DNA of 6,763 nucleotides from Desulfurococcales archaeon (GCA_027064845.1 JAMOPC010000465.1:1-6763), one strand, 5' to 3'; shown: positions 1 through 6,409, counted from the stretch's first letter. Numbers and translations: made by a program. The notes: generated by a model not told the origin, from the sequence alone.

Positions 1-97
1 CTTTCTTCCGAAAATTAGCCCGCTTTATATTCTTTTCCTTATAGTATATATTTCTCCAAAACTCGATCCTTTTTCTAAGAAAATCTTCGTCAAACAT
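1..97 (-). CDS. 5' part of an unrecognised protein gene, cut by the left window edge
   Basis: On the minus strand a reading frame stays open to the left edge. From the first ATG it encodes a very charged, helix-prone start (MFDEDFLRKRIEFW, then a Lys/Arg/Asn-rich stretch), about 32 residues in the window. I do not recognise the family. The ATG at 97-95 is chosen because a TATA-like element at 124-133 sits at about the right distance for a leaderless or nearly leaderless transcript. No good ribosome binding site precedes it. The frame is also open further upstream to a TGA at 199-197, and that part contains a CPWC motif, so the true protein may be longer, using a TTG or other rare start, or the gene may be decayed. 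With only a fragment visible, function cannot be assigned. Confidence 0.4.
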   Translation of the reverse strand, partial: MFDEDFLRKRIEFWRNIYYKEKNIKRANFRKK

Positions 98-123
98 TGT
101 TTCTTGTTCTTCTTTAACCAATA

Positions 124-133
124 GTATATTTTT
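124..133 (-). promoter_or_regulatory. Possible TATA box for the left-edge gene
   Basis: The minus strand reads AAAAATATAC here, centred about 31 bases before the ATG at 97. Archaeal TATA boxes usually lie some 25-30 bases before the transcription start, so a leaderless mRNA would fit. The surrounding DNA is AT-rich, so a chance match is quite possible. A second TATA-like string on the same strand lies at 247-257 (CTATAAAATTT) and would suit a longer version of the gene. Confidence 0.25.
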
Positions 134-276
134 AGCCTGATCGAACTTGGTCAATTCAATGCACCAAGGACAGTGTAGTGCTGAATAATGTTTATCTCAT
201 TTTTCAACTATATTTGTCGCGTTTATTAGCTTTACTTACGGTATGGAAATTTTATAGTGTCTTGGTGATTAAGCAT

Positions 277-288
277 AAAATATATTTT
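277..288 (+). promoter_or_regulatory. Probable TATA box of the PNGase A-like gene
   Basis: The string AAAATATATTTT lies about 34 bases before the chosen ATG at 317. With the usual archaeal spacing, transcription would begin close to 305-310, giving a very short leader that would barely contain the ribosome binding site. A start from the other T/A-rich element near 247-256 would give a longer leader and cannot be excluded. Confidence 0.4.
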
Positions 289-304
289 TAACTAGAAAAA
301 TTGT

Positions 305-312
305 AGGGTGGG
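305..312 (+). promoter_or_regulatory. Ribosome binding site that decides the start at 317
   Basis: AGGGTGGG lies four bases before the ATG at 317 and resembles the archaeal GGAGGTGA consensus. The in-frame GTG at 308 is part of this element and has no binding site of its own upstream, so the GTG is most likely not the start. Confidence 0.6.
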
Positions 313-316
313 AAAA

Positions 317-2125
317 ATGTATAGGTATGTATGTACATTACTGTTGATCCTTATAGTGGCATCAGTATTTATACCAATAACGTTCTCAGCGCAAGCTTCA
401 CCACTAAAAACTCTCCCTATCTCTGCTGTGAAGATACATGGATACGATAAATTCGTTCTCCCCACATCAAGGATATATCATAGAAGCTTTGATGGAGAAG
501 AAGGAGTAAGCATTGTAGATACTACTGGTTATTGGAGTTGGCAAGACTACCCATACCCAGTACCTTCTACTAATCCCGTAGAGGTAAAGGTTCTTGTAAA
601 CGGCGAATTCGCTGAGTGGAAACCTAAAGTTGTCTCAGTAGTTATACCTGAGGGTGAGTGGAGCAAAATACTATTAAGAATTGATGGAAGATTATACGAC
701 CCTATTTATCATAGACCTGTACAGTATGATAGAGTACTATGGATATACGCTAATGATGTCCCAATATTCTGGGGTAGCACACCACAGAGATACAACTGGA
801 CGGTCACAGCAGATGTTACATTATTCTACTCGATCCTTAGAGGAAATGTTACATTTGAGATATGGTTACCCAATGCCGTAGTTCCCAGCATTGGTGTTAC
901 TGGTAGATTCCTGTTGAATATAACACTACTACTATACCCAGGAGAAAAACCATCAAACTTACCAGACACTATTATTCCATTATGGAAGAGAGAAGTCTTT
1001 AGAAAAGACATATCTGTTAAAAGCTTTGAAGTAAACGTACCTGAAAATACTACTAGGGCTGTTCTTCTCCTATACACGAAGGGTAATGGTTATGAAGAGT
1101 TCTGGTATTATTTTGGAGACATAGTTAGAGAGCTCAAAATATACTCTGATGATAAACTGTTAGCACTAGTTCACCCAATGCATACAATATATACCGGTGG
1201 TATGTCGCCTTTCCTATGGAGGCCATTACCAGCTGTTAGAGCCTATGCTGAAGAACCAACACTTATAGACTTAACAGGAGCATTGCCCCTACTAGTTGGG
1301 TCTCGTAACCTTACAGTAGAGCTAAGTGGTATATTTGGTAGCTACTGGCAGATCGGGGGAGCATTATTATTGTGGACAACTGATAAACCAGTAAAATATG
1401 AATTAGTAGACTATAGTGCTACACCAAGTACGGATAAACAAACTCTCCAAATGACTGGTTATACACTAGTAAATGTAACTTCAACCTTCACTCTTAAAGT
1501 CTCTTCAAAGATATTCGTAGGAGACGACATATATTTAGCAACTTCTTGTTACAAAGCATTATTCACAGCAACAAGGAAATATAATAGCTTCTACGATAAC
1601 TTAACCATAAACGAGTATAGAGTATCAAAACTATCCTATGATGTAATCAAAGGCGACGAGTCAAAGAGCTATAAATGGATATATGAGTGGAACGCACCAC
1701 TAGACATCAAGTACTATGGAGTAATAGAAGTATATGGTGACTTAAGCAAAGCAAGTGTAGATAACCCTGTACCCGGAGCAATAGTTGAATACATAGCTAT
1801 TACTCAGGAACTGAGAACAATTACACAGAGAACCGACAGTTCAGGAGTACATACAAGAGTACTCGACGAGAAAGTACATGCAACAGTTAAATGGAACATA
1901 GATCTCCTCTTCATATCACCAACAGGAGCAGTAGTAACAGGAATAGGGTTTGCATCAGCAACAAATGGTAAAACAGTTGATGGATTACTATTTGATACAC
2001 CAATAAACGGAGCACCACACACTTGGATCTATATAAGAACCACAGCAGCTAGAACATACATAGGAGAACTCGGCGCCCACCTATACGAAGTAGTTGGCGA
2101 CAACCTATACTACAAATACATTTAA
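317..2125 (+). CDS. Secreted PNGase A-like peptide N-glycosidase
   Basis: Seen: 602 residues from ATG 317. Residues 1-27 form a Sec signal peptide (short basic start, hydrophobic core, small-residue AQA cleavage site). There is no C-terminal membrane anchor or sorting signal. The middle carries the hallmarks of the PNGase A family: a TKGNGYEEFWYY segment near 255-266 (family pattern GHG-x-EEFWY) and YTGGMSPFLWRP near 292-303, followed by a DLTGALPLL stretch and GGALLLW. About seven NxS/T sequons suggest that the protein is itself N-glycosylated. Known: this family cleaves the bond between N-glycan and asparagine, releasing the glycan and converting Asn to Asp; plant and fungal members are of similar length, and I recall a characterised Sulfolobus enzyme. 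Inferred: it acts outside the membrane on S-layer or environmental glycoproteins. The gene is monocistronic, convergent with the HAD gene. The C-terminal third (after about 365) is beta-rich and less family-specific. The substrate is not known. Confidence 0.85.
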   Translation: MYRYVCTLLLILIVASVFIPITFSAQASPLKTLPISAVKIHGYDKFVLPTSRIYHRSFDGEEGVSIVDTTGYWSWQDYPYPVPSTNPVEVKVLVNGEFAEWKPKVVSVVIPEGEWSKILLRIDGRLYDPIYHRPVQYDRVLWIYANDVPIFWGSTPQRYNWTVTADVTLFYSILRGNVTFEIWLPNAVVPSIGVTGRFLLNITLLLYPGEKPSNLPDTIIPLWKREVFRKDISVKSFEVNVPENTTRAVLLLYTKGNGYEEFWYYFGDIVRELKIYSDDKLLALVHPMHTIYTGGMSPFLWRPLPAVRAYAEEPTLIDLTGALPLLVGSRNLTVELSGIFGSYWQIGGALLLWTTDKPVKYELVDYSATPSTDKQTLQMTGYTLVNVTSTFTLKVSSKIFVGDDIYLATSCYKALFTATRKYNSFYDNLTINEYRVSKLSYDVIKGDESKSYKWIYEWNAPLDIKYYGVIEVYGDLSKASVDNPVPGAIVEYIAITQELRTITQRTDSSGVHTRVLDEKVHATVKWNIDLLFISPTGAVVTGIGFASATNGKTVDGLLFDTPINGAPHTWIYIRTTAARTYIGELGAHLYEVVGDNLYYKYI

Positions 2126-2149
2126 ATGTGTAGATAGGAGTTTAATGAT

Positions 2150-2878
2150 TCATGTAATAACCTTTTTTCTTAAATCCTCATCACGATTAAACTCATCAAT
2201 AACATCCACTAGTTTCCTAAGATCATTCACTATGAAAGCATTCCTACCAATTCTAGCCATGGAAACCTCTAGATCCCTATTAATGAGCACGGCTTTAGCA
2301 CCAGCAAGAAGAGCCCCAGCTAAATCATTCTCTGGAGAATCACCAACATGGAGCAACTCATCAATACCTATACCAAGTTGCTCAGCTGTGAATAAGAATA
2401 TTTCTTTCTGAGGCTTCATATAACCAACTTCATCCATAAACACCGTAAGATCAAAATAGTCCAATACATTGTTCTTGTAGAGGAGATACCTAGTAACCAT
2501 TCCTGGCCAACTAAGAACGTTACCAATAGTAGCGATCAAGACATTCTTTTTCCTCAACAATTCTAAAGCTTCTTTTACGTCGGGAAAGATAAGCTCTTTT
2601 AATTCCTCCCTATCCATAGTCCGAATAATAGCTCTATAGATATCTTCTCTCCTAACACCTAGGCTCTTAGCATACATGTCCGCAGACTCAATAATGACTC
2701 TCTTAAAACCACCAAACAATCTATGCTTTAAAGCCTCCTTATGAGTCTTAATAATCCTTTCAGCAACAACCCTGGGGTCCTCTCCAATGATCTTAGCTAG
2801 CTCATCTGCTATCAATAAATAATATTTCCTGAGATTAATGAGAGTATTATAAACGTCGAGCGATACAGCTCTAATCAT
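2150..2878 (-). CDS. HAD-superfamily hydrolase (haloacid dehalogenase-like)
   Basis: Seen: 242 residues with all four HAD motifs. Motif I is DVYNTL with the nucleophile Asp8; motif II is Thr117 in ATIGN; motif III is Lys155 in YMKPQKEIF; motif IV is GDSPENDLAGA with Asp180 and Asp185. Residues from about 15 to 95 form a helical cap of the C1 type. The cell location should be cytosolic. Odd: the second Asp of motif I (the acid/base of phosphatases, DxD) is Tyr10, as in L-2-haloacid dehalogenases (DxYGT) and some other HAD proteins. Known: HAD enzymes form an aspartyl-enzyme intermediate and mostly hydrolyse phosphate esters. Inferred: a small-molecule phosphatase or dehalogenase-type hydrolase; the substrate cannot be read from sequence. 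The start is supported by a near-perfect ribosome binding site at 2884-2889. The gene is separated from its neighbours by its own spacer and is probably monocistronic. Confidence 0.85.
   Translation of the reverse strand: MIRAVSLDVYNTLINLRKYYLLIADELAKIIGEDPRVVAERIIKTHKEALKHRLFGGFKRVIIESADMYAKSLGVRREDIYRAIIRTMDREELKELIFPDVKEALELLRKKNVLIATIGNVLSWPGMVTRYLLYKNNVLDYFDLTVFMDEVGYMKPQKEIFLFTAEQLGIGIDELLHVGDSPENDLAGALLAGAKAVLINRDLEVSMARIGRNAFIVNDLRKLVDVIDEFNRDEDLRKKVIT
2163..2168 (+). terminator. Possible oligo-T terminator of the PNGase A-like gene
   Basis: A run of six T (CCTTTTTTCT) lies 38 bases after the stop. Archaeal transcription often ends at such runs without a hairpin. It lies inside the 3' end of the convergent HAD gene, so the two transcripts probably overlap. 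A 12-bp palindrome (ACATTTAAATGT, 2118-2129) spans the stop codon but is too AT-rich to be a strong hairpin. Confidence 0.4.
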
Positions 2879-2883
2879 AGTAA

Positions 2884-2889
2884 ATCACC
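2884..2889 (-). promoter_or_regulatory. Ribosome binding site of the HAD gene
   Basis: The minus strand reads GGTGAT five bases before the ATG at 2878, matching the core of the archaeal anti-16S sequence. It fixes the start and implies a leadered mRNA whose TATA box must lie upstream of about 2915, in AT-rich DNA where no single candidate stands out. Confidence 0.7.
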
Positions 2890-3123
2890 ATATAAGTATT
2901 ATTACAATTAAGAAATATTCAAAGAAATAGAATAAATACCTTAATACATATCACAACAATTATCACAACCGCTACTTAACAAACGTAATATAATCCAAGA
3001 CGGAAACAATAATTACATCAGCAGTAATAACTATTTACACTACCTCATCAATAGATTCAATAATAATAGGGGGAGCACCCGCTTAAACTATATTTATCAT
3101 AATACTTTATCTCGTATTTGAGG
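2890..3123. other. AT-rich spacer without an intact gene
   Basis: No frame longer than about 20 codons with a plausible start is evident on either strand. It holds a short direct repeat TATCACAAC at 2949-2957 and 2961-2969 (12 bp apart), and an isolated GC-rich string GGGGGAGCACCCGC at 3069-3082 that stands out against the AT-rich background. On the minus strand between about 3085 and 2975 one frame reads protein-like (GAPPIIIESIDEVV, stop, IVITADVIIVSVLDYITFVK, stop), which could be a decayed gene or chance. The upstream promoter of the HAD gene must also lie at its left end. Confidence 0.5.
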
Positions 3124-3137
3124 AAAAATAACAAAAA
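3124..3137 (-). terminator. Oligo-T terminator of the DUF89 gene
   Basis: On the minus strand two runs of five T (ATTTTTGTTATTTTTCC) begin 12 bases after the stop codon. This double T-run without a hairpin is typical of crenarchaeal transcript ends. Confidence 0.55.
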
Positions 3138-3148
3138 TCTTATCTCTC

Positions 3149-4030
3149 CTAGGTTCTCATTAATGCTACAAGTGTGCCTCTAGGTACACCAATAGTTTCA
3201 GCGATAACACTACATTTAGGGACAAGTAGGTGATAAATCGGTTTGCCAAGATCTATTTCTATGATATATTCCCAATGAGCCATGCCCTTGGCGACAATTA
3301 AGTCAGCTTCTCTTATCTTAGTTTTAGCTTTCTTGCTTATCTTGTCCCAGTGAATGCTAGACCCGGGATAATCAGTAGATATTAATTCGTCAACGTATTT
3401 ATCCAGTCCCGCTTCAAGTGCATCACTTATGGTTAAATCATTTTGGAACCCTGGGTCTTCCTTTGCTATCCCTATTACTTTGTTGCCCATGTTTCTCAGA
3501 ATCTTTATTAATGGTATGTCTAGAACTGCCTCGCCAGCATTATCAAATAACCATATAATCTTCTTGCCTCCACTATTTATCAGCTCATAAAATTTCCTTG
3601 TGTGATCAATTGCTAGAGGTTTATCAATATAGTTTAGGATCTCTTTGACGGAAGGAGGGTTAAGCTCCATAACACCAGTGTCTAAGTAATTACCGACAAT
3701 ACTGATCTTCGTGGCAGCGACAAATTTCTCGAAACCACTCATCTTCTCCAAATACTTCTCAATAACGGGCAAATACTTGAAAGCCTCTTCAATACTCTCA
3801 CGCTTAACCCTCTTATAATACTCTATAATCGCTGGGAAGAAATCTATGAGCCTATGATAAATCCGTGTAGCCAAAACAGTTAACTCACCACCCCGTTTAA
3901 ACTCCTCAAAACCAATACGTAACAACTCAATACTAGCTCTTATCTTAGCATCATCCCCAGCACTAGTTCCCCTAATTTCTCTAAACCTAGAATCAATAAT
4001 ACACTGAACACAAAGAGGCCTCAACCTCAT
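3149..4030 (-). CDS. DUF89 / damage-control phosphatase ARMT1-like family protein
   Basis: Seen: 293 residues, the normal length for archaeal members. Diagnostic segments are LFDNAGEAVLD at 161-171 (metal-binding Asp163-Asn164), NDLTISDALEAGLD at 198-210 (further acidic site, Asp203), IVAKGMAHWE at 245-254 (Lys248), and PKCSVIAETIGVPRG near 271-285. SIVGNYLDTG at 110-119 matches the conserved GN-x-x-D segment. The N-terminus has Cys7-x-x-Cys10, as in the prokaryotic/archaeal subfamily. Known: DUF89 proteins are Mn/Ni/Co-dependent phosphatases proposed to remove harmful or surplus phosphorylated metabolites; archaeal members were solved as structural-genomics targets without firm substrates. 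Inferred: a cytosolic sugar- or cofactor-phosphate phosphatase. Odd: the usual KG-x-x-N(F/Y)E motif reads KGMAHWE here, with His instead of Asn. The gene stands alone, divergent from the small gene at 4233, with a ribosome binding site at 4039-4047. Confidence 0.85.
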   Translation of the reverse strand: MRLRPLCVQCIIDSRFREIRGTSAGDDAKIRASIELLRIGFEEFKRGGELTVLATRIYHRLIDFFPAIIEYYKRVKRESIEEAFKYLPVIEKYLEKMSGFEKFVAATKISIVGNYLDTGVMELNPPSVKEILNYIDKPLAIDHTRKFYELINSGGKKIIWLFDNAGEAVLDIPLIKILRNMGNKVIGIAKEDPGFQNDLTISDALEAGLDKYVDELISTDYPGSSIHWDKISKKAKTKIREADLIVAKGMAHWEYIIEIDLGKPIYHLLVPKCSVIAETIGVPRGTLVALMRT

Positions 4031-4038
4031 AGATCCAG

Positions 4039-4062
4039 CCTCACTCCGTTTCTATTTATATC
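4039..4062 (-). promoter_or_regulatory. Ribosome binding site and possible TATA element of the DUF89 gene
   Basis: On the minus strand GGAGTGAGG (4047-4039) ends eight bases before the ATG at 4030 and supports this start. Just upstream, GATATAAATAG (about 4062-4052) looks like a TATA box, but at normal spacing transcription would start after the binding site. Either that box serves a leaderless transcript, or a TATA-like AATAAATA near 4085-4095 gives the leadered one. Confidence 0.4.
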
Positions 4063-4152
4063 CTCTAGGAATCCTTGTGTAGACTAAGAAGTATTTATTC
4101 TTAATTGTACTATATTGAAACTATTCCTTAACAAACCATGGTTATTTCTCTA

Positions 4153-4173
4153 TATATACATAATATATACATA
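4153..4173. repeat. Tandem 10-bp AT repeat in the divergent promoter region
   Basis: TATATACATA occurs at 4153-4162 and again at 4164-4173, so the copies are 11 bp apart, about one helical turn and on the same DNA face. They lie between two divergent genes. The right copy is placed to act as a TATA box for the plus-strand gene (transcription start near 4195). The pair could also be an operator, but AT-rich DNA produces such repeats by chance. Confidence 0.35.
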
Positions 4174-4232
4174 TATTGATATGTTGGAGATATTATTATA
4201 TGGTTATTTACTTTATAAAAGCGGGGGATGAT

Positions 4233-4433
4233 ATGTTTACCAATAAAACCATTAGATCGAATAATAATGTCTTTGAGAAAGTTAACGAAAAAGATTCGGA
4301 AAAATACTTGAACATAATTAAGGGAGAAAATAAACTAGTTAAATTGATATTTTCTGATAAAGTCGTTAAAGTTTCGCTTGAAGATTTGGAAAGATTCAGA
4401 GAAAATCTCAGCAAGAGGTTTATGAGTAGATAA
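4233..4433 (+). CDS. Small charged protein of unknown function
   Basis: I do not recognise this 66-residue protein. It is rich in Lys, Glu and Asn, has no Cys and no membrane segment. The C-terminal half (KLVKLIFSDKVVKVSLEDLE, then a basic helix ending in KRFMSR) suggests a beta hairpin followed by an amphipathic helix, a shape often seen in small archaeal nucleic-acid-binding or adaptor proteins; this is only a suggestion. The ATG at 4233 is chosen for its GGGGG element at 4223-4227, five bases upstream. In-frame ATGs at 4200 (GGAG 11 bases upstream, and well placed for a leaderless start from the TATA at 4164) and 4176 (no binding site) are alternatives that would add 11 or 19 residues. The gene is divergent from the DUF89 gene and convergent with the polymerase gene, ending 38 bases before the polymerase stop. 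Confidence 0.6.
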   Translation: MFTNKTIRSNNNVFEKVNEKDSEKYLNIIKGENKLVKLIFSDKVVKVSLEDLERFRENLSKRFMSR

Positions 4434-4436
4434 AAA
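4432..4436 (-). terminator. Possible oligo-T end of the polymerase operon
   Basis: The minus strand has a T5 run (GGTTTTTATC) about 36 bases after the polymerase stop, overlapping the stop codon of the convergent small gene. It is short, so confidence is low. The 38-bp spacer 4434-4471 holds nothing else. Confidence 0.3.
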
Positions 4437-4471
4437 CCATTACCCAAACTTAATTCATTATATTATTCTAG

Positions 4472-6409
4472 TCATATTGGTGGGAGTTCTTGTTTTGCTC
4501 TCATTAATAGTTCTATGTAGTATTCTACGTCATAGTTTTCAATATTGTCCGTGTAGGGTTCTGGTTCTCTATTTTTACTCATAATATATACTATTTGGTT
4601 GTTCCCTGTTATGACGGGGATTTTCATCATGGCTTTTCTCCATGGAGTATTTCTCGTTGAATCGCTTCTAGCATTTATTGTTATTGCGAGTTTCCATGGC
4701 TCGACCCTCTTATTCACTAGATCGTCTATGGCTTTCTCGAATACCCTATGTGCCTCCACTAATTTCTCCTTAAACTCTTCTGGAGTTTTTGCTTCGGCGA
4801 GTATTTCTAGGGCTTTCAGCTGTGCTTCCCTGATGTAGGGTGGTGTATTGTTTCTAACAGCCATTATCCCCTTGATCTTTAATTCTCCGTTTCTGAGTCG
4901 CCCATAGTATTTGTTCGCTGTTCCGAGACCAGTTGTTTTTGCTGGTGGTATGTATAACCATGTGTACTCAGCTTCTATTTTTGCTGGTAAGCTGTGCTTG
5001 TTGACTATTTTGAGTACTTCTTCGCAGTTACATGATTCTACGAATATACTGTCTATTATTCCGTGTATGACTCTATAGCCATGTTTTTCAAGGATTTTCT
5101 TAATCTTTAACAAGGTGTTTCTCGCTATCCCAGTAACTGTTTCGTGAGCCATTATTGAGCCGAATAAGCTGTTCCTATACCCCAGGTATCCGAATCCGGA
5201 GACTAGTATCCATTTGAGGGCTTTTTCTCTAGCCTCGTATTCGGGGCTATCCGTGGTTTGTCTAGCTTCTTTTATACGGTTTCTCAGCTCTACTAGTTCT
5301 CCTAGAACCTCTGATACGAGGCCTTTCTTATCAATACATATTAGGTGAGGTGATCCCTCTGGTCTATAATTGTTGTTACAATATGGATTATCTATTGTTT
5401 CGCCACTGATATTGTACTTGGAGATTATTGTCGGGTATAAGCTGTTATAGTCTATTTGACAAATATTCCAGTAAAGCCCCGGCTTAGGGGTGAAAACAGC
5501 TCCTCCACGATCATATTCTATGAGGCTCCTAAGGCTTCTCCAAGGCTCTCTCCTACCATGTCCTTTGACTACGAGGTACTTTCTCTTCCTAGCACGTAGT
5601 GCTTCAAGCGTTGTCAATATCTTGCCTATGGTAGCATAGTTAAGCATTCTCATAGGTGTATAGCTTAGCCTACTCCAATAGACGAGTCCATGGTGGTTTA
5701 TGAGTGTTTGTGTATCATCTATCCATATAGGTTTGAGTTCATCAAATAATTCTGGATAATGTTGTTGTAGCAGGATTTTCTCTGGAAGACTCATATATAT
5801 TATATGGGGTTTCATAACATAGAGATAATCAACTATTTTATCAATCCCACCCTCTACGACGAGATCATGGTTCTCAGCCACTACTTTATCAAACCCCATA
5901 ACGTGTGTATAGATCCTAGAGTTTCCCTTATACATTCTAAGATAAACATATCTATACGGGGGTTCGGAGTAGAAGGGGTTACTGGGATAGTCTTGTGTTT
6001 CGAAATGATGGCTACTTAGACGTATAAGTGTTGAGACAGGCAGCTTAGCTCTCCATAGAGCCTCTACTAGTGGGTCTGGATAAGTATTAACGGGTTCTGC
6101 AACATTCTTAACGATACTAATACGGGTTATCTCGTTAAGAGCCTCTAGACTATACGTTGTAAACACTACTATCCTAGTGGTTTTCTCGTAATAGGGTGGG
6201 AGAAACCATTCCTCAATCCAAGCATCAATTACGTCCTCGACTCCCAGCAGGTCTCTCAGTATAACTAGGGGATCTATTCGTGGTAATAAGTATCCATAGT
6301 ACTTTAACCTATAGTATAGCTTATGTATATAGCCACCACTATCTATTATTCTGAGAAGAACTCTGTCTCTAGCAGGTTTAACATCTAATATGTAGCCTTC
6401 AATACTCAT
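4472..6409 (-). CDS. Divergent family B DNA polymerase, PolB2 (Dpo2)-like
   Basis: Seen: 645 residues, shorter than replicative PolB enzymes (about 750-900). A YxGG-type linker (Tyr299, Gly302-Gly303) leads into motif A, DYNSLYPTIISKYNIS (Asp320). Motif B is KWILVSGFGYLGY: Lys399 is kept, the usual Asn is Val403 and the usual Tyr is Phe406. Motif C reads HGIIDSIFVE: the first Asp of DTD is Ile451, the second is kept as Asp453. KYYG (500-503) and IKGIMAVR (512-519) match the KKxYxG and IKGxxxVR segments. A short thumb ends at 645 without an obvious PCNA-binding box. The N-terminal 280 residues align in position with the exonuclease domain but lack its DxE and other acidic motifs, so no proofreading is predicted. 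Known: archaeal PolB2 proteins show such lesions; Sulfolobus Dpo2 is linked to DNA damage. Inferred: weak or specialised synthesis, or a structural role in repair. The ATG overlaps the preceding stop (ATGA), with GGGAG upstream. Confidence 0.85.
   Translation of the reverse strand: MSIEGYILDVKPARDRVLLRIIDSGGYIHKLYYRLKYYGYLLPRIDPLVILRDLLGVEDVIDAWIEEWFLPPYYEKTTRIVVFTTYSLEALNEITRISIVKNVAEPVNTYPDPLVEALWRAKLPVSTLIRLSSHHFETQDYPSNPFYSEPPYRYVYLRMYKGNSRIYTHVMGFDKVVAENHDLVVEGGIDKIVDYLYVMKPHIIYMSLPEKILLQQHYPELFDELKPIWIDDTQTLINHHGLVYWSRLSYTPMRMLNYATIGKILTTLEALRARKRKYLVVKGHGRREPWRSLRSLIEYDRGGAVFTPKPGLYWNICQIDYNSLYPTIISKYNISGETIDNPYCNNNYRPEGSPHLICIDKKGLVSEVLGELVELRNRIKEARQTTDSPEYEAREKALKWILVSGFGYLGYRNSLFGSIMAHETVTGIARNTLLKIKKILEKHGYRVIHGIIDSIFVESCNCEEVLKIVNKHSLPAKIEAEYTWLYIPPAKTTGLGTANKYYGRLRNGELKIKGIMAVRNNTPPYIREAQLKALEILAEAKTPEEFKEKLVEAHRVFEKAIDDLVNKRVEPWKLAITINARSDSTRNTPWRKAMMKIPVITGNNQIVYIMSKNREPEPYTDNIENYDVEYYIELLMRAKQELPPI

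Noticed and set aside
308..316. GTG at 308 as start of the PNGase A-like gene
   Set aside because: It is part of the AGGGTGGG ribosome binding site for the ATG at 317 and has no binding site of its own.
2118..2129. 12-bp palindrome ACATTTAAATGT at the PNGase A-like stop codon as a hairpin terminator
   Set aside because: It has only two G-C pairs and no loop, so it would not form a stable hairpin at high growth temperature; the T6 run at 2163 is a better end signal.
2094..2411. Plus-strand open frame of about 105 codons over the HAD 3' end
   Set aside because: It lies antisense to a gene with all four HAD motifs, is Ser-rich as expected of a reverse-complement reading, and shows no family features.
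2995..3060. Box C/D guide RNA in the spacer (minus strand has TTGATGA and CTGATG)
   Set aside because: The spacing of C, D', C' and D boxes does not fit, and no terminal CTGA is properly placed.
4208..4447. Minus-strand open frame of about 79 codons opposite the small protein
   Set aside because: Its Leu/Ser-rich composition is that of a complement of a Lys/Glu-rich gene, it has no ribosome binding site, and it runs against the better supported plus-strand frame.
5804..6019. Plus-strand open frame inside the polymerase gene
   Set aside because: It is antisense to a clear polymerase coding region and has no recognisable features.
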